A stretch of DNA of 64,000 nt. Source: Nocardia spumae (GTDB taxonomy: Bacteria; Actinomycetota; Actinomycetes; Mycobacteriales; Mycobacteriaceae). This document shows, piece after piece, positions 1 to 8,282 of this stretch. Both the position numbers and the translations under genes were made by a program. Below the pieces are notes generated by a model. It had not been told where the DNA came from. It saw only the letters and a program-made list of their open reading frames with translations, and searched no databases. Each line of letters opens with the position of its first letter. Position 1 is the stretch's first letter. The DNA lies in contig NZ_JAJFZL010000001.1 in the NCBI RefSeq assembly GCF_020733635.1, positions 2,480,001 through 2,544,000 of the forward strand. The letters are read 5' to 3'.

Positions 1-1
1 G

Positions 2-130
2 GCGCTGCCGGCGGCGGACTATCCGCATCTCACCGAGACCGCGGCGCGGGCTCGGGAGATCACGGCCGCGGCGGAATTCGGCGGCGGTCTGGAGATCCTG
101 CTGCGTGGCCTGGAGTCCTCGCGAGGGTGA
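2..130 (+). CDS. C-terminal end of a TetR-type transcriptional regulator (partial)
   Basis: Only the last 42 codons lie in the window; the frame is open from the first bases to the TGA. The peptide is Ala-rich and helical, with ADYPHLTETAARAREI followed by EFGGGLEILLRGLES. This resembles the last helices of the ligand-binding domain of TetR/AcrR regulators, where a FxxGLxxLLxGL ending is common. No DNA-binding domain is visible, so the call rests on this tail only. A palindrome about 175 bp downstream could be its operator, but nothing links the two directly. Confidence 0.5.
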   Translation, partial: ALPAADYPHLTETAARAREITAAAEFGGGLEILLRGLESSRG

Positions 131-431
131 GCGCAGCGCCGCCGGCCGACGCGCCGACACGGGTTGTGGCTACCGTGACCGAATCGTGAAATGATCACCA
201 GCGCAGTCCTTCTCAGGGCATAGATGCACGTCAGGGCGAATATTCACCGATTCGCCCGGCACTGATCACCGCAGGGTGCCGGCAATGCGGACGCAATGTT
301 GCGTTCTTGCATATGCAAGAGCAGAATCCCATCTACTCTTAGGTCGGACCACCGATCCGACGAGCGAAGTTCGGAGATCAGATGATGGCGGTGCAACCGA
401 TGCGGAATCCGGATATCTTCGGAGCGCGGCG
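131..431. other. Intergenic region with a palindrome and promoter-like elements
   Basis: There is no convincing gene in these 300 bases. The region holds the perfect 16-bp palindrome at 305-320 and a TACTCT -10-like hexamer at 334-339. A GGAG ribosome-binding site at 421-424 lies 7 nt before the ATG at 432. Confidence 0.5.
305..320. promoter_or_regulatory. Perfect 16-bp palindrome, probable operator
   Basis: TCTTGCATATGCAAGA is identical to its reverse complement. It overlaps the -35 zone of a possible promoter whose -10 (TACTCT) is at 334-339, upstream of the DUF4254 gene. The TTGC-N4-GCAA core resembles operators of MarR-type and some TetR-type regulators. The cognate protein is unknown; the truncated TetR-like gene upstream is one candidate. 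Confidence 0.5.
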
Positions 432-881
432 ATGACCACTTCGATAGCCAGTGCGTTACCCGCGGCCCCGCAATTGCTGTGCGCGTTCCAGGGACGGCGT
501 TTCCAGGACCGGGAGCTGCTGCGGTCCGCGCGAGCGCTGGCCGATCTGCACGCGCGTCGCGCGCAGGTCGCGGATCCGATTCTGCTGGCGGAAATCGACT
601 GCCGTCGTAGCGAACTCATCGACGACATCAACGAGTGGGTCGAAAGCGAACTACCCGGTTATCGCGCGGGTGTCGCGCTGCGGACCGATATCCTCGGCCC
701 GATGGTCGACCGCATGGCCGGTAGCTGGGTCGCCGCCAATCGCGCCATCGACCGCGACGGCGCTCGCAGCGACACCACCCACAAGCACTGGTACCACCTC
801 GCCGAACTGGTCGACGGCTACACCGATCTGGTCAGTGGCGTCGCGAAGTGCGAGGCGCCGGTCGCGCGCAGCGGGCGGTGA
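432..881 (+). CDS. DUF4254 family protein
   Basis: This 149-residue protein matches the DUF4254 family as I know it from Nocardia and relatives. Visible signatures are LLCAFQGRRF near the start, a helical RSARALADLHARRA segment, IDCRRSELIDDINEW in the middle and HWYHLAELVDGYTDLV near the end. There is no signal peptide or membrane segment, so it is probably cytosolic and all-helical. The ATG at 432 is preferred over an upstream in-frame start because a GGAG site lies 7 nt before it and the family motif begins soon after. It is a single-gene unit between the regulator remnant and map. Its function is unknown. Confidence 0.75.
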   Translation: MTTSIASALPAAPQLLCAFQGRRFQDRELLRSARALADLHARRAQVADPILLAEIDCRRSELIDDINEWVESELPGYRAGVALRTDILGPMVDRMAGSWVAANRAIDRDGARSDTTHKHWYHLAELVDGYTDLVSGVAKCEAPVARSGR

Positions 882-928
882 GCGCCCCGCACTCCGGCGT
901 CGGGACCGTGGCCGTCCTATGGTGCGGA

Positions 929-934
929 TAGTCT
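929..934 (+). promoter_or_regulatory. -10 element of map, leaderless type
   Basis: TAGTCT ends 6 nt before the ATG at 941, so transcription would start at or next to the start codon. There is no Shine-Dalgarno sequence in between, which fits a leaderless mRNA. Confidence 0.5.
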
Positions 935-940
935 GAATAC

Positions 941-1804
941 ATGTCTGTGCGCACCCGCAAGCCACTCGTCCCCGGAACGCTCTCGCCCGTCCGCGAGGTG
1001 CCGCGCTCGATCGAGCGGCCGGAGTACGCGTGGAAGAAGACCGTCAACGAGGGTCGCGAGCCGTGGGTGCAGACGCCGGAGACCATCGAGAAGATGCGGT
1101 TGGCCAGCAAGCTGGCCGCGCAGGCGCTGCAGGAAGCCGGTCGGGCGGTCGAGCCCGGCGTCACCACCGATCATCTCGACGCCATCGTGCACGAGTACCT
1201 GTGCGATCACGGCGCCTACCCCTCGACCCTGGGATACAAGGGTTTCCCCAAGTCCTGCTGCACCTCGCTGAACGAGGTGATCTGCCACGGCATTCCGGAC
1301 TCGACCGTGATCGAGGACGGTGACATCGTCAATATCGACGTCACCGCCTATATCGACGGGGTCCACGGCGACACCAACGCCACCTTCCTGTCCGGAGACG
1401 TCGACGAGGAAGCGCGCCTGCTGGTCGAGCGGACCCACGAGGCGACCATGCGGGCCATCAAGGCGGTCCGCCCGGGCCGGGCGCTCAACGTCATCGGCCG
1501 CGTGATCGAGTCCTACGCCAACCGCTTCGGCTACGGCGTGGTCCGCGATTTCACCGGCCACGGCGTGGGCCCCACCTTCCACAGCGGCCTGGTCATCCTG
1601 CACTACGACCAGCCGGCCATCGAATCGGTGATCGAAACCGGTATGACCTTCACGATCGAGCCGATGATCAACCTCGGCGGCATCGATTACGAGATCTGGG
1701 ACGACGGCTGGACCGTGGTCACCAAGGACCGCGAATGGACCGCCCAGTTCGAGCACACCCTGGTCGTCACCGAGGAAGGCGCCGAAATCCTCACGCTTCC
1801 ATGA
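941..1804 (+). CDS. map: Type I methionine aminopeptidase
   Basis: Removes the initiator methionine from nascent proteins in the cytosol using a dinuclear metal centre. The 287-residue protein has the ligands of the pita-bread fold: two Asp in [16 protein letters not shown], His in [11 protein letters not shown], Glu in FTIEPMI and Glu in QFEHTLVV; the substrate-gating His is in EVICHGIPD. An N-terminal extension of about 40 residues with a Pro-rich [16 protein letters not shown] stretch is the feature of mycobacterial MetAP1c (MapB). The ATG at 941 lies 6 nt after a -10 hexamer. cobQ follows after 31 nt and may be co-transcribed. Confidence 0.96.
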   Translation: MSVRTRKPLVPGTLSPVREVPRSIERPEYAWKKTVNEGREPWVQTPETIEKMRLASKLAAQALQEAGRAVEPGVTTDHLDAIVHEYLCDHGAYPSTLGYKGFPKSCCTSLNEVICHGIPDSTVIEDGDIVNIDVTAYIDGVHGDTNATFLSGDVDEEARLLVERTHEATMRAIKAVRPGRALNVIGRVIESYANRFGYGVVRDFTGHGVGPTFHSGLVILHYDQPAIESVIETGMTFTIEPMINLGGIDYEIWDDGWTVVTKDREWTAQFEHTLVVTEEGAEILTLP

Positions 1805-1835
1805 CAACCGTGGCGGCGGCGACGGGAACGCCGAG

Positions 1836-3383
1836 GTGAAGGGCGCGCTACTGATCGCGGGCACCACCTCCGACGCCGGCAAGAGCGTCGTCGTGGCCGG
1901 GATCTGCCGGATGCTGGCCCGGCGCGGGGTACGGGTCGCGCCGTTCAAGGCGCAGAACATGTCCAACAACTCCGTCGTCACCCTCGACGGCGGCGAGATC
2001 GGCCGAGCACAGGCACTGCAGGCTCGCGCCTGCGGCCTGGAACCGAGCGTGCGGTTCAACCCCGTGCTGCTCAAGCCCGGCAGCGATCGGCGCTCACAGC
2101 TGGTGGTGCGCGGCGTCGCCGTCGATACCGTGGGTGCGCGCGACTATTTCCGGCACCGCTCGCGGTTGCGCGAGGTGGTGGCCGCCGAATTGGCCGCGCT
2201 GCGTACCGACTTCGATGTGGTGATCTGCGAGGGCGCGGGTTCACCCGCCGAAATCAATCTGCGGGCCACCGATCTGGCGAATATGGGCCTGGCACGGGCG
2301 GCACGGCTGCCGGTGCTGCTGGTCGGCGATATCGACCGCGGTGGAGTGCTGGCCCATCTGTTCGGCACCGTCGCGATTCTGGAACCCGAGGATCAGCAGC
2401 TGATTTCGGGGTTCGTCATCAACAAGTTCCGCGGTGACGTCGAACTGCTGCGGCCCGGACTCGATCAGCTCACCGCCCGCACCGCCCGTCCGACACTGGG
2501 CGTGCTGCCGTATTCCGACGAGTTGTGGATCGACGCGGAGGATTCCCTCGGAACCGTCGCCGACGCGCCGGTCGGCCGTCCCCGGCCGCCGCTGGGTGCC
2601 GAATGGCTGACCGTGGCCGCGATCCGGCTGCCCCGCATCTCCAACTCCACCGATATCGAGGCCCTGGCCTGTGAGCCGGGGGTGTCGGTGCGCTGGGTCA
2701 GCGAACCCTCGCGCCTGGCGGGGGCCGACGTCATCGTGCTACCCGGCAGCAAATCGACGGTGTCGGACCTGAACTGGTTGCGCCGCACCGGCATCGCCGC
2801 CGCCGTCGCCGCGCACGCCGCGGCCGGGAAACCGCTGCTCGGGATCTGCGGCGGATATCAGATGCTCGCCCATCGGATCGACGACGAGGTGGAATCGTCG
2901 GCCGGCGCGGTGGACGGACTGGGACTGCTGGATCTCGAGATCGAATTCGCCGATCCGAAGATCTTGCGCCGCAGCGGCGGCCGAGGTGCGCCCGCCGACG
3001 CGGCGGTGGCGGGAGTCCCGGTGTCGGGCTACGAGATTCATCACGGCCGGGTGCGGCGCAGCGGCGATCCGGCATGGGTGGAACTGTCCGGCGAGACCGG
3101 CGCCGGCGCCGAGGGCAGCGTACGCGGCTCCGTCCGTGGCACCCATCTGCACGGACTGCTCGAATCGGACGATTTCCGGCGTGCGTGGCTGCGCGACGCC
3201 GCGAGCCGGGCCGGCCGCACCGGTTTCGTGGTGGCTCCCGACACCTGTGTCGACGCGGTGCGCGGCGCCCAGCTCGACCTGCTCGCCGACCTGGTCGAAC
3301 AGCATCTGGACATCGGGGCGCTCGAACGGCTGATCACGATCGGCGCGCCGCCGGACCTGCCCGGCCTCACCGTCGGGTACTGA
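1836..3383 (+). CDS. cobQ: Cobyric acid synthase
   Basis: Carries out the glutamine-dependent amidations of the b, d, e and g side chains of adenosylcobyrinic acid a,c-diamide, giving adenosylcobyric acid. The 515-residue length is normal. The N-terminal dethiobiotin-synthetase-like ATPase domain starts with the P-loop [10 protein letters not shown], followed by [11 protein letters not shown]. The C-terminal class I glutamine amidotransferase domain shows the nucleophile in [12 protein letters not shown] and the His in [10 protein letters not shown]. The GTG at 1836 has a modest GAGG-like sequence just before it. It sits about 5 kb from the main cobO-cobB cluster, so the cobalamin genes here are split by mqo and unrelated genes. 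Confidence 0.95.
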   Translation: MKGALLIAGTTSDAGKSVVVAGICRMLARRGVRVAPFKAQNMSNNSVVTLDGGEIGRAQALQARACGLEPSVRFNPVLLKPGSDRRSQLVVRGVAVDTVGARDYFRHRSRLREVVAAELAALRTDFDVVICEGAGSPAEINLRATDLANMGLARAARLPVLLVGDIDRGGVLAHLFGTVAILEPEDQQLISGFVINKFRGDVELLRPGLDQLTARTARPTLGVLPYSDELWIDAEDSLGTVADAPVGRPRPPLGAEWLTVAAIRLPRISNSTDIEALACEPGVSVRWVSEPSRLAGADVIVLPGSKSTVSDLNWLRRTGIAAAVAAHAAAGKPLLGICGGYQMLAHRIDDEVESSAGAVDGLGLLDLEIEFADPKILRRSGGRGAPADAAVAGVPVSGYEIHHGRVRRSGDPAWVELSGETGAGAEGSVRGSVRGTHLHGLLESDDFRRAWLRDAASRAGRTGFVVAPDTCVDAVRGAQLDLLADLVEQHLDIGALERLITIGAPPDLPGLTVGY

Positions 3384-3480
3384 CGGCGCGGCCGCCGCCT
3401 ACCTCACACCGGATGCGATCGGGTCATCACCGGCCCCTGAACGTGGCCGAAGACATGTCCTGCGCCGCTCCGCCCGCGTG

Positions 3481-3486
3481 TAGCGT
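3481..3486 (+). promoter_or_regulatory. -10 element, leaderless type
   Basis: TAGCGT lies 8 nt before the ATG at 3495 and no Shine-Dalgarno sequence follows it, so the next gene is probably read from a leaderless transcript. Confidence 0.4.
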
Positions 3487-3494
3487 GGATCGGC

Positions 3495-4055
3495 ATGGAA
3501 ACCCGGCGAATCGCGGTCGGTGACCGCGCCTGGACGGTACGAGTCGGCGGGCCGGAGTCCAGGCATACGGTGCTGTTGCTACCGGACGCCGGGGCTCCGG
3601 CCGACGTCTACGACCACGTGTGCGAGCGCCTGCACAACTCCGATCTGCGCACCATCACCCCGGAGACGATCGAGGGCCTGGATCAGGCCGGGGTCTACGC
3701 GATCCTCGACGACCTCGGGGTGGCATGGGCCAACCTCGCCGGATACGGCGCCGGTGCCGAGCTGGCGTGGCACTTGGGCGCGCGCGGATTCGGCCGCTTC
3801 GTCGGCCTGGTGGTCGCCGGTCGTCCCCATCCGGCCGTCGCGGTGGACGGTGCCGCCGCCGATGCGAGCTGCCCGGCGGTCGAACTGCCCACCACGGTCA
3901 TCGCGACCGACGATCTGCCGCGCGCCGTCGCCGACGCCTGCGGCCGCCACGTCTACGGCGAATTCCGGGTGACCCAGGTCGACACCGCCGAGGTGCCGGT
4001 CAAGGCCGACCACGAATTCGCCACCGAGATCGTGCTGCGTTCCGGCCTGTGGTGA
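3495..4055 (+). CDS. Small alpha/beta-hydrolase-fold protein lacking the nucleophile Ser
   Basis: A 186-residue protein with a shortened alpha/beta-hydrolase layout: an early strand TVLLLPDAGAPADVYDHV (oxyanion-like loop), then a nucleophile-elbow-like LAGYGAGAELAWHLGARGF around residues 80-98, then FVGLVVAGRPHP. The elbow reads GYGAG rather than GxSxG, so Gly sits where the catalytic Ser should be. The protein is also far shorter than the usual 250-300 residues and appears to lack a lid. It is therefore probably not a classical esterase and may be a binding or degenerate protein. It is convergent with the hydrolase at 4068-5090. Confidence 0.6.
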   Translation: METRRIAVGDRAWTVRVGGPESRHTVLLLPDAGAPADVYDHVCERLHNSDLRTITPETIEGLDQAGVYAILDDLGVAWANLAGYGAGAELAWHLGARGFGRFVGLVVAGRPHPAVAVDGAAADASCPAVELPTTVIATDDLPRAVADACGRHVYGEFRVTQVDTAEVPVKADHEFATEIVLRSGLW

Positions 4056-4058
4056 CGC

Positions 4059-4080
4059 CCGCGGCCGTCAGCGGCCGCGG
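4059..4080. terminator. Hairpin between convergent genes, likely bidirectional terminator
   Basis: CCGCGGCCG and CGGCCGCGG form a 9-bp perfect stem with a 4-nt loop. The hairpin spans the gap between the stops of two convergent genes and overlaps the stop codon of the minus-strand one. There is no clear U tract, as is common in high-GC actinobacteria. Confidence 0.5.
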
Positions 4081-5090
4081 TGATCGCGCAACCAGCCCAG
4101 CCAGGCATCGAGTTCGGTGAACGCCTGTGCGCGCACCGGCGGCGCGGACAGGAACACATCGTGGCGCGCACCCTCGATCGGCACGATGTTCGTCCGCCCG
4201 CCCAGACATCCCGACCAGCGCTGGATCTGGCGCACGTCGAGTACCACATCCGAGACGTCGGCGGCGGGGCCGTAGCTGCGCATGAACTTGGTCACCTTCG
4301 ACCGCAGGATCAGCGCCGGAATGCCGATGTCGAGACCGCGATGCAGGCGCGCATGCCCCTGGCGAATCGCGCGCAGCCAGCCCAGATGAACCGGGAATCC
4401 ACCCAGCGGCTTCCAGTCCAGGTTGTAGTCCCATTCGCCGGAGACGCTGGCGTGCAGGCTGTCGCCGTAGGTACTCAGCTCACCGCCGGGCAGCCGGGTC
4501 ATGGCCCGCAACCGGCCGACCCCGCCGATGATCGCGGTGCCGACGCTGCGGTAGTAGGCCGGGCCCTGCAGATCGAACCACGGGCTGTTGAGCACCAGAC
4601 CGGTGAGACCCTGCTCGGCGACCGGTGACTCCAGGTTGCGGCGGTGCAGCCACAGCGGCAGCACCAGACCACCGGTGGAGTGCGCCATCAGCAGCACCGG
4701 CAATCCGGTCTCCTCGCGCACGATCTCGACCGCCCGATCCAGTTCGGCGTCGTAGAGGCGTAGATCGCTGACGTAGTGGGCGGTCTGGCCGGGGCGGCGG
4801 GATCGGCCGCACTTGCGCAGATCCAGTGCGTAGAAGCGGTAGCCGTGGCCGCTCATGTGCTCGGCCAGATGCTTCTGGAAGAAGTAGTCGGTGAAGCCGT
4901 GGACGTACAGCACCGCGCCGGCCGCCGGCTCCGCACTGTCGGATTCGTGGCGGACCAGCGTGGCCGCCACCTCACCTTCACCGTCGGGATCGGGCCCGAG
5001 CGGGATGGTCAACTGCCGGTATCCCTCGCCCAGCACATCGGGCTGCCAGGCGTGGGTCGTCGAGGGGGCCAACGGCGTCTCGTTCGTCAC
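4068..5090 (-). CDS. Alpha/beta hydrolase, monoacylglycerol-lipase/lysophospholipase type
   Basis: The 340-residue protein has a serine-hydrolase layout: the strand-turn VLYVHGFTDYFFQKHLAEHM (oxyanion region), the Ser elbow in LLMAHSTGG near residue 149, and a C-terminal His in EGARHDVFLS. The AHSTGG elbow and the following ALDLRKCGRS-type region match an actinobacterial family also found near mqo in M. tuberculosis (Rv2854, from memory). There is no signal peptide, so it is probably cytosolic. The natural substrate is not known; lipid esters are the usual guess. It reads leftward, divergent from mqo. Confidence 0.75.
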   Translation of the reverse strand: MTNETPLAPSTTHAWQPDVLGEGYRQLTIPLGPDPDGEGEVAATLVRHESDSAEPAAGAVLYVHGFTDYFFQKHLAEHMSGHGYRFYALDLRKCGRSRRPGQTAHYVSDLRLYDAELDRAVEIVREETGLPVLLMAHSTGGLVLPLWLHRRNLESPVAEQGLTGLVLNSPWFDLQGPAYYRSVGTAIIGGVGRLRAMTRLPGGELSTYGDSLHASVSGEWDYNLDWKPLGGFPVHLGWLRAIRQGHARLHRGLDIGIPALILRSKVTKFMRSYGPAADVSDVVLDVRQIQRWSGCLGGRTNIVPIEGARHDVFLSAPPVRAQAFTELDAWLGWLRDHRGR

Positions 5091-5265
5091 AGCTCCACGA
5101 TATTCGACCCGCTCAGGGGCTTGTCCAGTGCGCCGCGTACCGACTCGTGGTGTGGACGTTTTCGGAAACGGGCATGGTGAGGGGCAGAATCAAGTTGAAG
5201 TGAACGGCGGGTAACCTCATTCCCGCCCACAAGTGCCCGCGCTGGACAAGGAAGTCGATCAACCC

Positions 5266-6783
5266 GTGCCGAACGCTGCGATGACTGAAAAGACCGATGT
5301 AGTCCTCATCGGTGCCGGCATCATGAGTGCCACCCTCGGTGCACTGCTTCGTCAGTTGCAGCCCGATTGGTCGATCACCATGTTCGAGCGGCTGGACGCG
5401 GCCGCCCCCGAGAGCAGTGACCCGTGGAACAACGCGGGCACCGGCCATTCGGCGCTGTGCGAGCTGAACTACACGCCGCAGCAGGCCGATGGCTCGGTCG
5501 ACATCACCAAGGCGATCGATATCAACGAGCGTTTTCAGGTGTCGCGCCAGTTCTGGGCCTACGGCGCCGAGAACGGCATCCTCGCCGACCCTTCGGGTTT
5601 CATCAACCCGATTCCGCACGTGAGCTTCTGCCACGGTGCCGACGGGGTCGAGTACCTGCGCAAGCGGCACGCGGCGCTGTCTCGCCATCCGCTGTTCGAG
5701 GGGATGGAATTCATCGACAGCGCAGCGGAATTCAGCCGGCGGCTGCCGCTCATGGCGAAGGGTCGTGACTTCGCCGAGCCGGTCGCGCTGAACTGGACGC
5801 AGACCGGCACCGATATCGACTTCGGCTCGCTCACCAAGCAGCTGCTGGCCTACCTGGGTTCCTCGGGCGTGGAGATCGCCTTCGGCAACGAGGTGCGCAA
5901 CCTGTCCAAGCAGTCCGACGGCAGCTGGACGGTGAAGGTCCGCAATACCCGCACCCGCGCCGCACGCACCCTGAACGCCAAATTCGTCTTCGTGGGAGCC
6001 GGTGGTTACGCGCTGCCGCTGCTGCAGAAGGCCGGGATCAAGGAGATCCAGGGCTTCGGCGGCTTCCCGGTCAGCGGCCAGTTCCTGCGCTGCACCAACT
6101 CGGAGCTGATCGGCAAGCACAATGCCAAGGTCTACGGTAAGGCCGCCGTGGGCGCACCGCCGATGTCGGTGCCGCACTTGGACACTCGCGTGATCAACGG
6201 TAAGCCGGGCCTGCTGTTCGGCCCCTACGCCGGCTGGACGCCGAAGTTCCTCAAGGACGGCAAACTCAGCGATCTGTTCAAGTCGGTGCGCCCCGGAAAC
6301 GTCACCCCGATGCTGGGTGTCGGGGTGACCGAATTGGGCCTGGTCAAGTACCTGGTGAGCGAACTGCTGAAGTCTCCGGCGGGCAAGGTCGACACCATGG
6401 AGGAGTTCATCCCCCGCGCCGAGGGCAACGATTGGGAGCTCATCACCGCCGGTCAGCGCGTGCAGATCATTCGCCGCAAGGGCGCCGGTGGCGTCCTCGA
6501 ACTGGGCACCGCCGTGATCACCTCCGGGGACGGCAGTATCGCGGGCCTGCTCGGCGCGTCGCCGGGCGCCTCGACGTGCGTCAGCGCCATGCTCGATGTC
6601 ATGCAGCGGTGCTTCCCCGACGAATACGCCGACTGGACACCGAAACTCAAGGAAATGGTGCCCTCGCTGGGCGTCAAACTGTCGGAGAATCAGGCGCTGT
6701 TCCACGAAGTGTGGGACTGGTCGACCAAGGCGCTGAACCTGGGCGACAACACGCCGATCCCCGCAGGGGTCGCGCACAGCTGA
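5266..6783 (+). CDS. mqo: Malate:quinone oxidoreductase
   Basis: FAD-dependent peripheral membrane enzyme that oxidises L-malate to oxaloacetate and passes electrons to menaquinone, an alternative to soluble malate dehydrogenase in the TCA cycle. The dinucleotide-binding motif is at the N-terminus ([15 protein letters not shown]). Family signatures include [42 protein letters not shown] and a C-terminal [16 protein letters not shown]. About 505 residues is normal. Starts at 5233, 5266 and 5281 are possible; GTG 5266 is preferred because AAGGAAG lies 11 nt upstream, though the ATG at 5281 directly abuts the conserved core. A TAACCT -10-like hexamer is at 5212-5217. Confidence 0.95.
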   Translation: MPNAAMTEKTDVVLIGAGIMSATLGALLRQLQPDWSITMFERLDAAAPESSDPWNNAGTGHSALCELNYTPQQADGSVDITKAIDINERFQVSRQFWAYGAENGILADPSGFINPIPHVSFCHGADGVEYLRKRHAALSRHPLFEGMEFIDSAAEFSRRLPLMAKGRDFAEPVALNWTQTGTDIDFGSLTKQLLAYLGSSGVEIAFGNEVRNLSKQSDGSWTVKVRNTRTRAARTLNAKFVFVGAGGYALPLLQKAGIKEIQGFGGFPVSGQFLRCTNSELIGKHNAKVYGKAAVGAPPMSVPHLDTRVINGKPGLLFGPYAGWTPKFLKDGKLSDLFKSVRPGNVTPMLGVGVTELGLVKYLVSELLKSPAGKVDTMEEFIPRAEGNDWELITAGQRVQIIRRKGAGGVLELGTAVITSGDGSIAGLLGASPGASTCVSAMLDVMQRCFPDEYADWTPKLKEMVPSLGVKLSENQALFHEVWDWSTKALNLGDNTPIPAGVAHS

Positions 6784-6804
6784 ATCATGTGATAGCAAGA
6801 CGCG

Positions 6805-7254
6805 ATGATGTCAACGGTTGCGCTCAAACGGTCGTGGGCCGCGGATCTGGATACCGCGACGCTGTACAAGCTGTTGAAATTGCGCGTCGAAGTGTTCGTC
6901 GTAGAGCAGAAATGCGCCTATCCGGAACTGGACGGGCTCGATCTGCTCGCCGAGACACGGCACTTCTGGCTCGACGACGAGGGTGAGATCATCTGCACCC
7001 TGCGCTTGCTCGAGGAGCACGACAACGGGGTGAAGTCGTTCCGGATCGGCCGGCTGTGCACCACGCCGGAGGCCCGCGGGCACGGGTACACCACCCGGGT
7101 GCTGCAAGCCGCCATCGCCGAAGCCGGTTCGGCGACAGTGCGTTTGAACGCCCAGACCTATCTGGTCGACCTCTATACCAAGCACGGGTTCAAGCCCGAC
7201 GGCGAGGAGTACGAAGAGGACGGCATCGCGCACATCCCGATGCGCCGAGGCTGA
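6805..7254 (+). CDS. ElaA-type GNAT N-acetyltransferase
   Basis: A 149-residue single-domain GNAT protein. ElaA-family features are the N-terminal LYKLLKLRVEVFVVEQKCAYPELDG, the acetyl-CoA loop RIGRLCTTPEARGHGYTTRVL (R/QxxGxG/A-type), and the C-terminal LNAQTYLVDLYTKHGFKPDGEEYEEDGI followed by HIPM. These fix the family well, but its acceptor substrate is unknown. It follows mqo after 21 nt and is probably in the same transcript; the same mqo-GNAT adjacency occurs in mycobacteria (from memory). Two ATG codons are adjacent at the start; the first is used. Confidence 0.85.
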   Translation: MMSTVALKRSWAADLDTATLYKLLKLRVEVFVVEQKCAYPELDGLDLLAETRHFWLDDEGEIICTLRLLEEHDNGVKSFRIGRLCTTPEARGHGYTTRVLQAAIAEAGSATVRLNAQTYLVDLYTKHGFKPDGEEYEEDGIAHIPMRRG

Positions 7255-7336
7255 GCTCGGGCGGACGTCCCCGCCCGGACGAGGTCCGGTCTCGTGGCAT
7301 TCGGCCGCGAGACCGGCTCGACGACAGGCCGAGATC

Positions 7337-8110
7337 TCAGTCGCGCGATCGGGAGGCGGCGTCGGCATCGGCCGCGCAGAGTTCGCGCGCGAGCATCGTG
7401 GCGCCGGCCACCGCACCCGGCATCAGCACCACCGCGACGAACGGCACGAGAAATGTGGCGGCCAGCGGAATTCCGAAGCCCCACACCAGCAGACGCCGGG
7501 ACCTCAGCACAGCCAGCTGTTCGCGCAGCTCGATCCCGCGGCGCAGCATGGCGACGGCGGTGAGCTCCTGCGCCAGGAAGAATCCGGCCACGCAGACCCC
7601 GAGCACCGGCACGACCGTCTGGCCGACCAGCGGCAGGAATCCGGCGGCGAACAGGATCACTCCCCAGATCGCCGCGCGCACGAGTACGCGCACCCCGTCC
7701 CGGATACCGATCCACAGTTCCCGCCACAGTGGCAGCCCCGATTCCGGTACCTGTCCGTCGGCCGAGAGCGAGCGGTCCACCTGTTCGGACAGTGCCTCGT
7801 AGAACGGCTGTCCGATCACCAGCGTCACCGCGGTGAAGGTGATCACCGCCAGGAACAGTCCCAGCAGGACCAGCAGCACCGCCAGGCAGCCGCGCAAGGT
7901 CGCGGGCCAGGGCGAGGACCAGTCGGACGCGAACGGCGTCGCCCAGGTCACCAGCTCGCCGGCGTAGCGGATCAGCGCCACCAGCACCGCCAGATACAGC
8001 ACCGTGGCGAGCAGGCCGGGCAGCATGCCCAGCCCGAACTGCCGCCGATGCGTAGCCATCCAGCGCTGTCCCCGCACCAGATATCCGAATCCCCGCGTCA
8101 AATCCCGCAC
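7337..8110 (-). CDS. EI24/CysZ-like integral membrane protein
   Basis: About 257 residues with four hydrophobic segments: [37 protein letters not shown], an internal [18 protein letters not shown] and a C-terminal segment around [18 protein letters not shown]. The N-terminal [16 protein letters not shown] and the mid-protein [14 protein letters not shown] are typical of EI24-domain proteins, a group that includes the sulfate transporter CysZ. Its role in actinobacteria is not established. A -10 hexamer, TACGCT, lies exactly 6 nt before the GTG at 8110, which favours that start over the GTG at 8116. Confidence 0.75.
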   Translation of the reverse strand: MRDLTRGFGYLVRGQRWMATHRRQFGLGMLPGLLATVLYLAVLVALIRYAGELVTWATPFASDWSSPWPATLRGCLAVLLVLLGLFLAVITFTAVTLVIGQPFYEALSEQVDRSLSADGQVPESGLPLWRELWIGIRDGVRVLVRAAIWGVILFAAGFLPLVGQTVVPVLGVCVAGFFLAQELTAVAMLRRGIELREQLAVLRSRRLLVWGFGIPLAATFLVPFVAVVLMPGAVAGATMLARELCAADADAASRSRD

Positions 8111-8116
8111 GGGCAC

Positions 8117-8122
8117 AGCGTA
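8117..8122 (-). promoter_or_regulatory. -10 element of the EI24 gene
   Basis: On the minus strand TACGCT is followed by 6 nt and then GTG (8110), the spacing expected of a leaderless transcript. Confidence 0.4.
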
Positions 8123-8270
8123 TTCCGTGCGGTCACCCAGGTGCCCGCCGAGCGTCGCGGTGGCAGTGGCGTCGTCCCCGCGCCCGACCAGGCCATCGCG
8201 CGGTCCGGGAGCGCGCTGTCGGGCAGGTCCGCGGTGGACGGGTGGCTGCGAGAACGGAATTCCGCCCGCC

Positions 8271-8276
8271 TACAGT
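8271..8276 (+). promoter_or_regulatory. -10 element of the chelatase gene
   Basis: TACAGT is followed by 6 nt and then the GTG at 8283. With no Shine-Dalgarno sequence between, this supports both a leaderless transcript and the choice of start codon. Confidence 0.5.
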
Positions 8277-8282
8277 GGGCTC

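Noticed and set aside
8117..8282. Cobalamin riboswitch before the cob operon
   Set aside because: No B12-box-like sequence is visible, and the -10 at 8271 leaves no leader to hold one.
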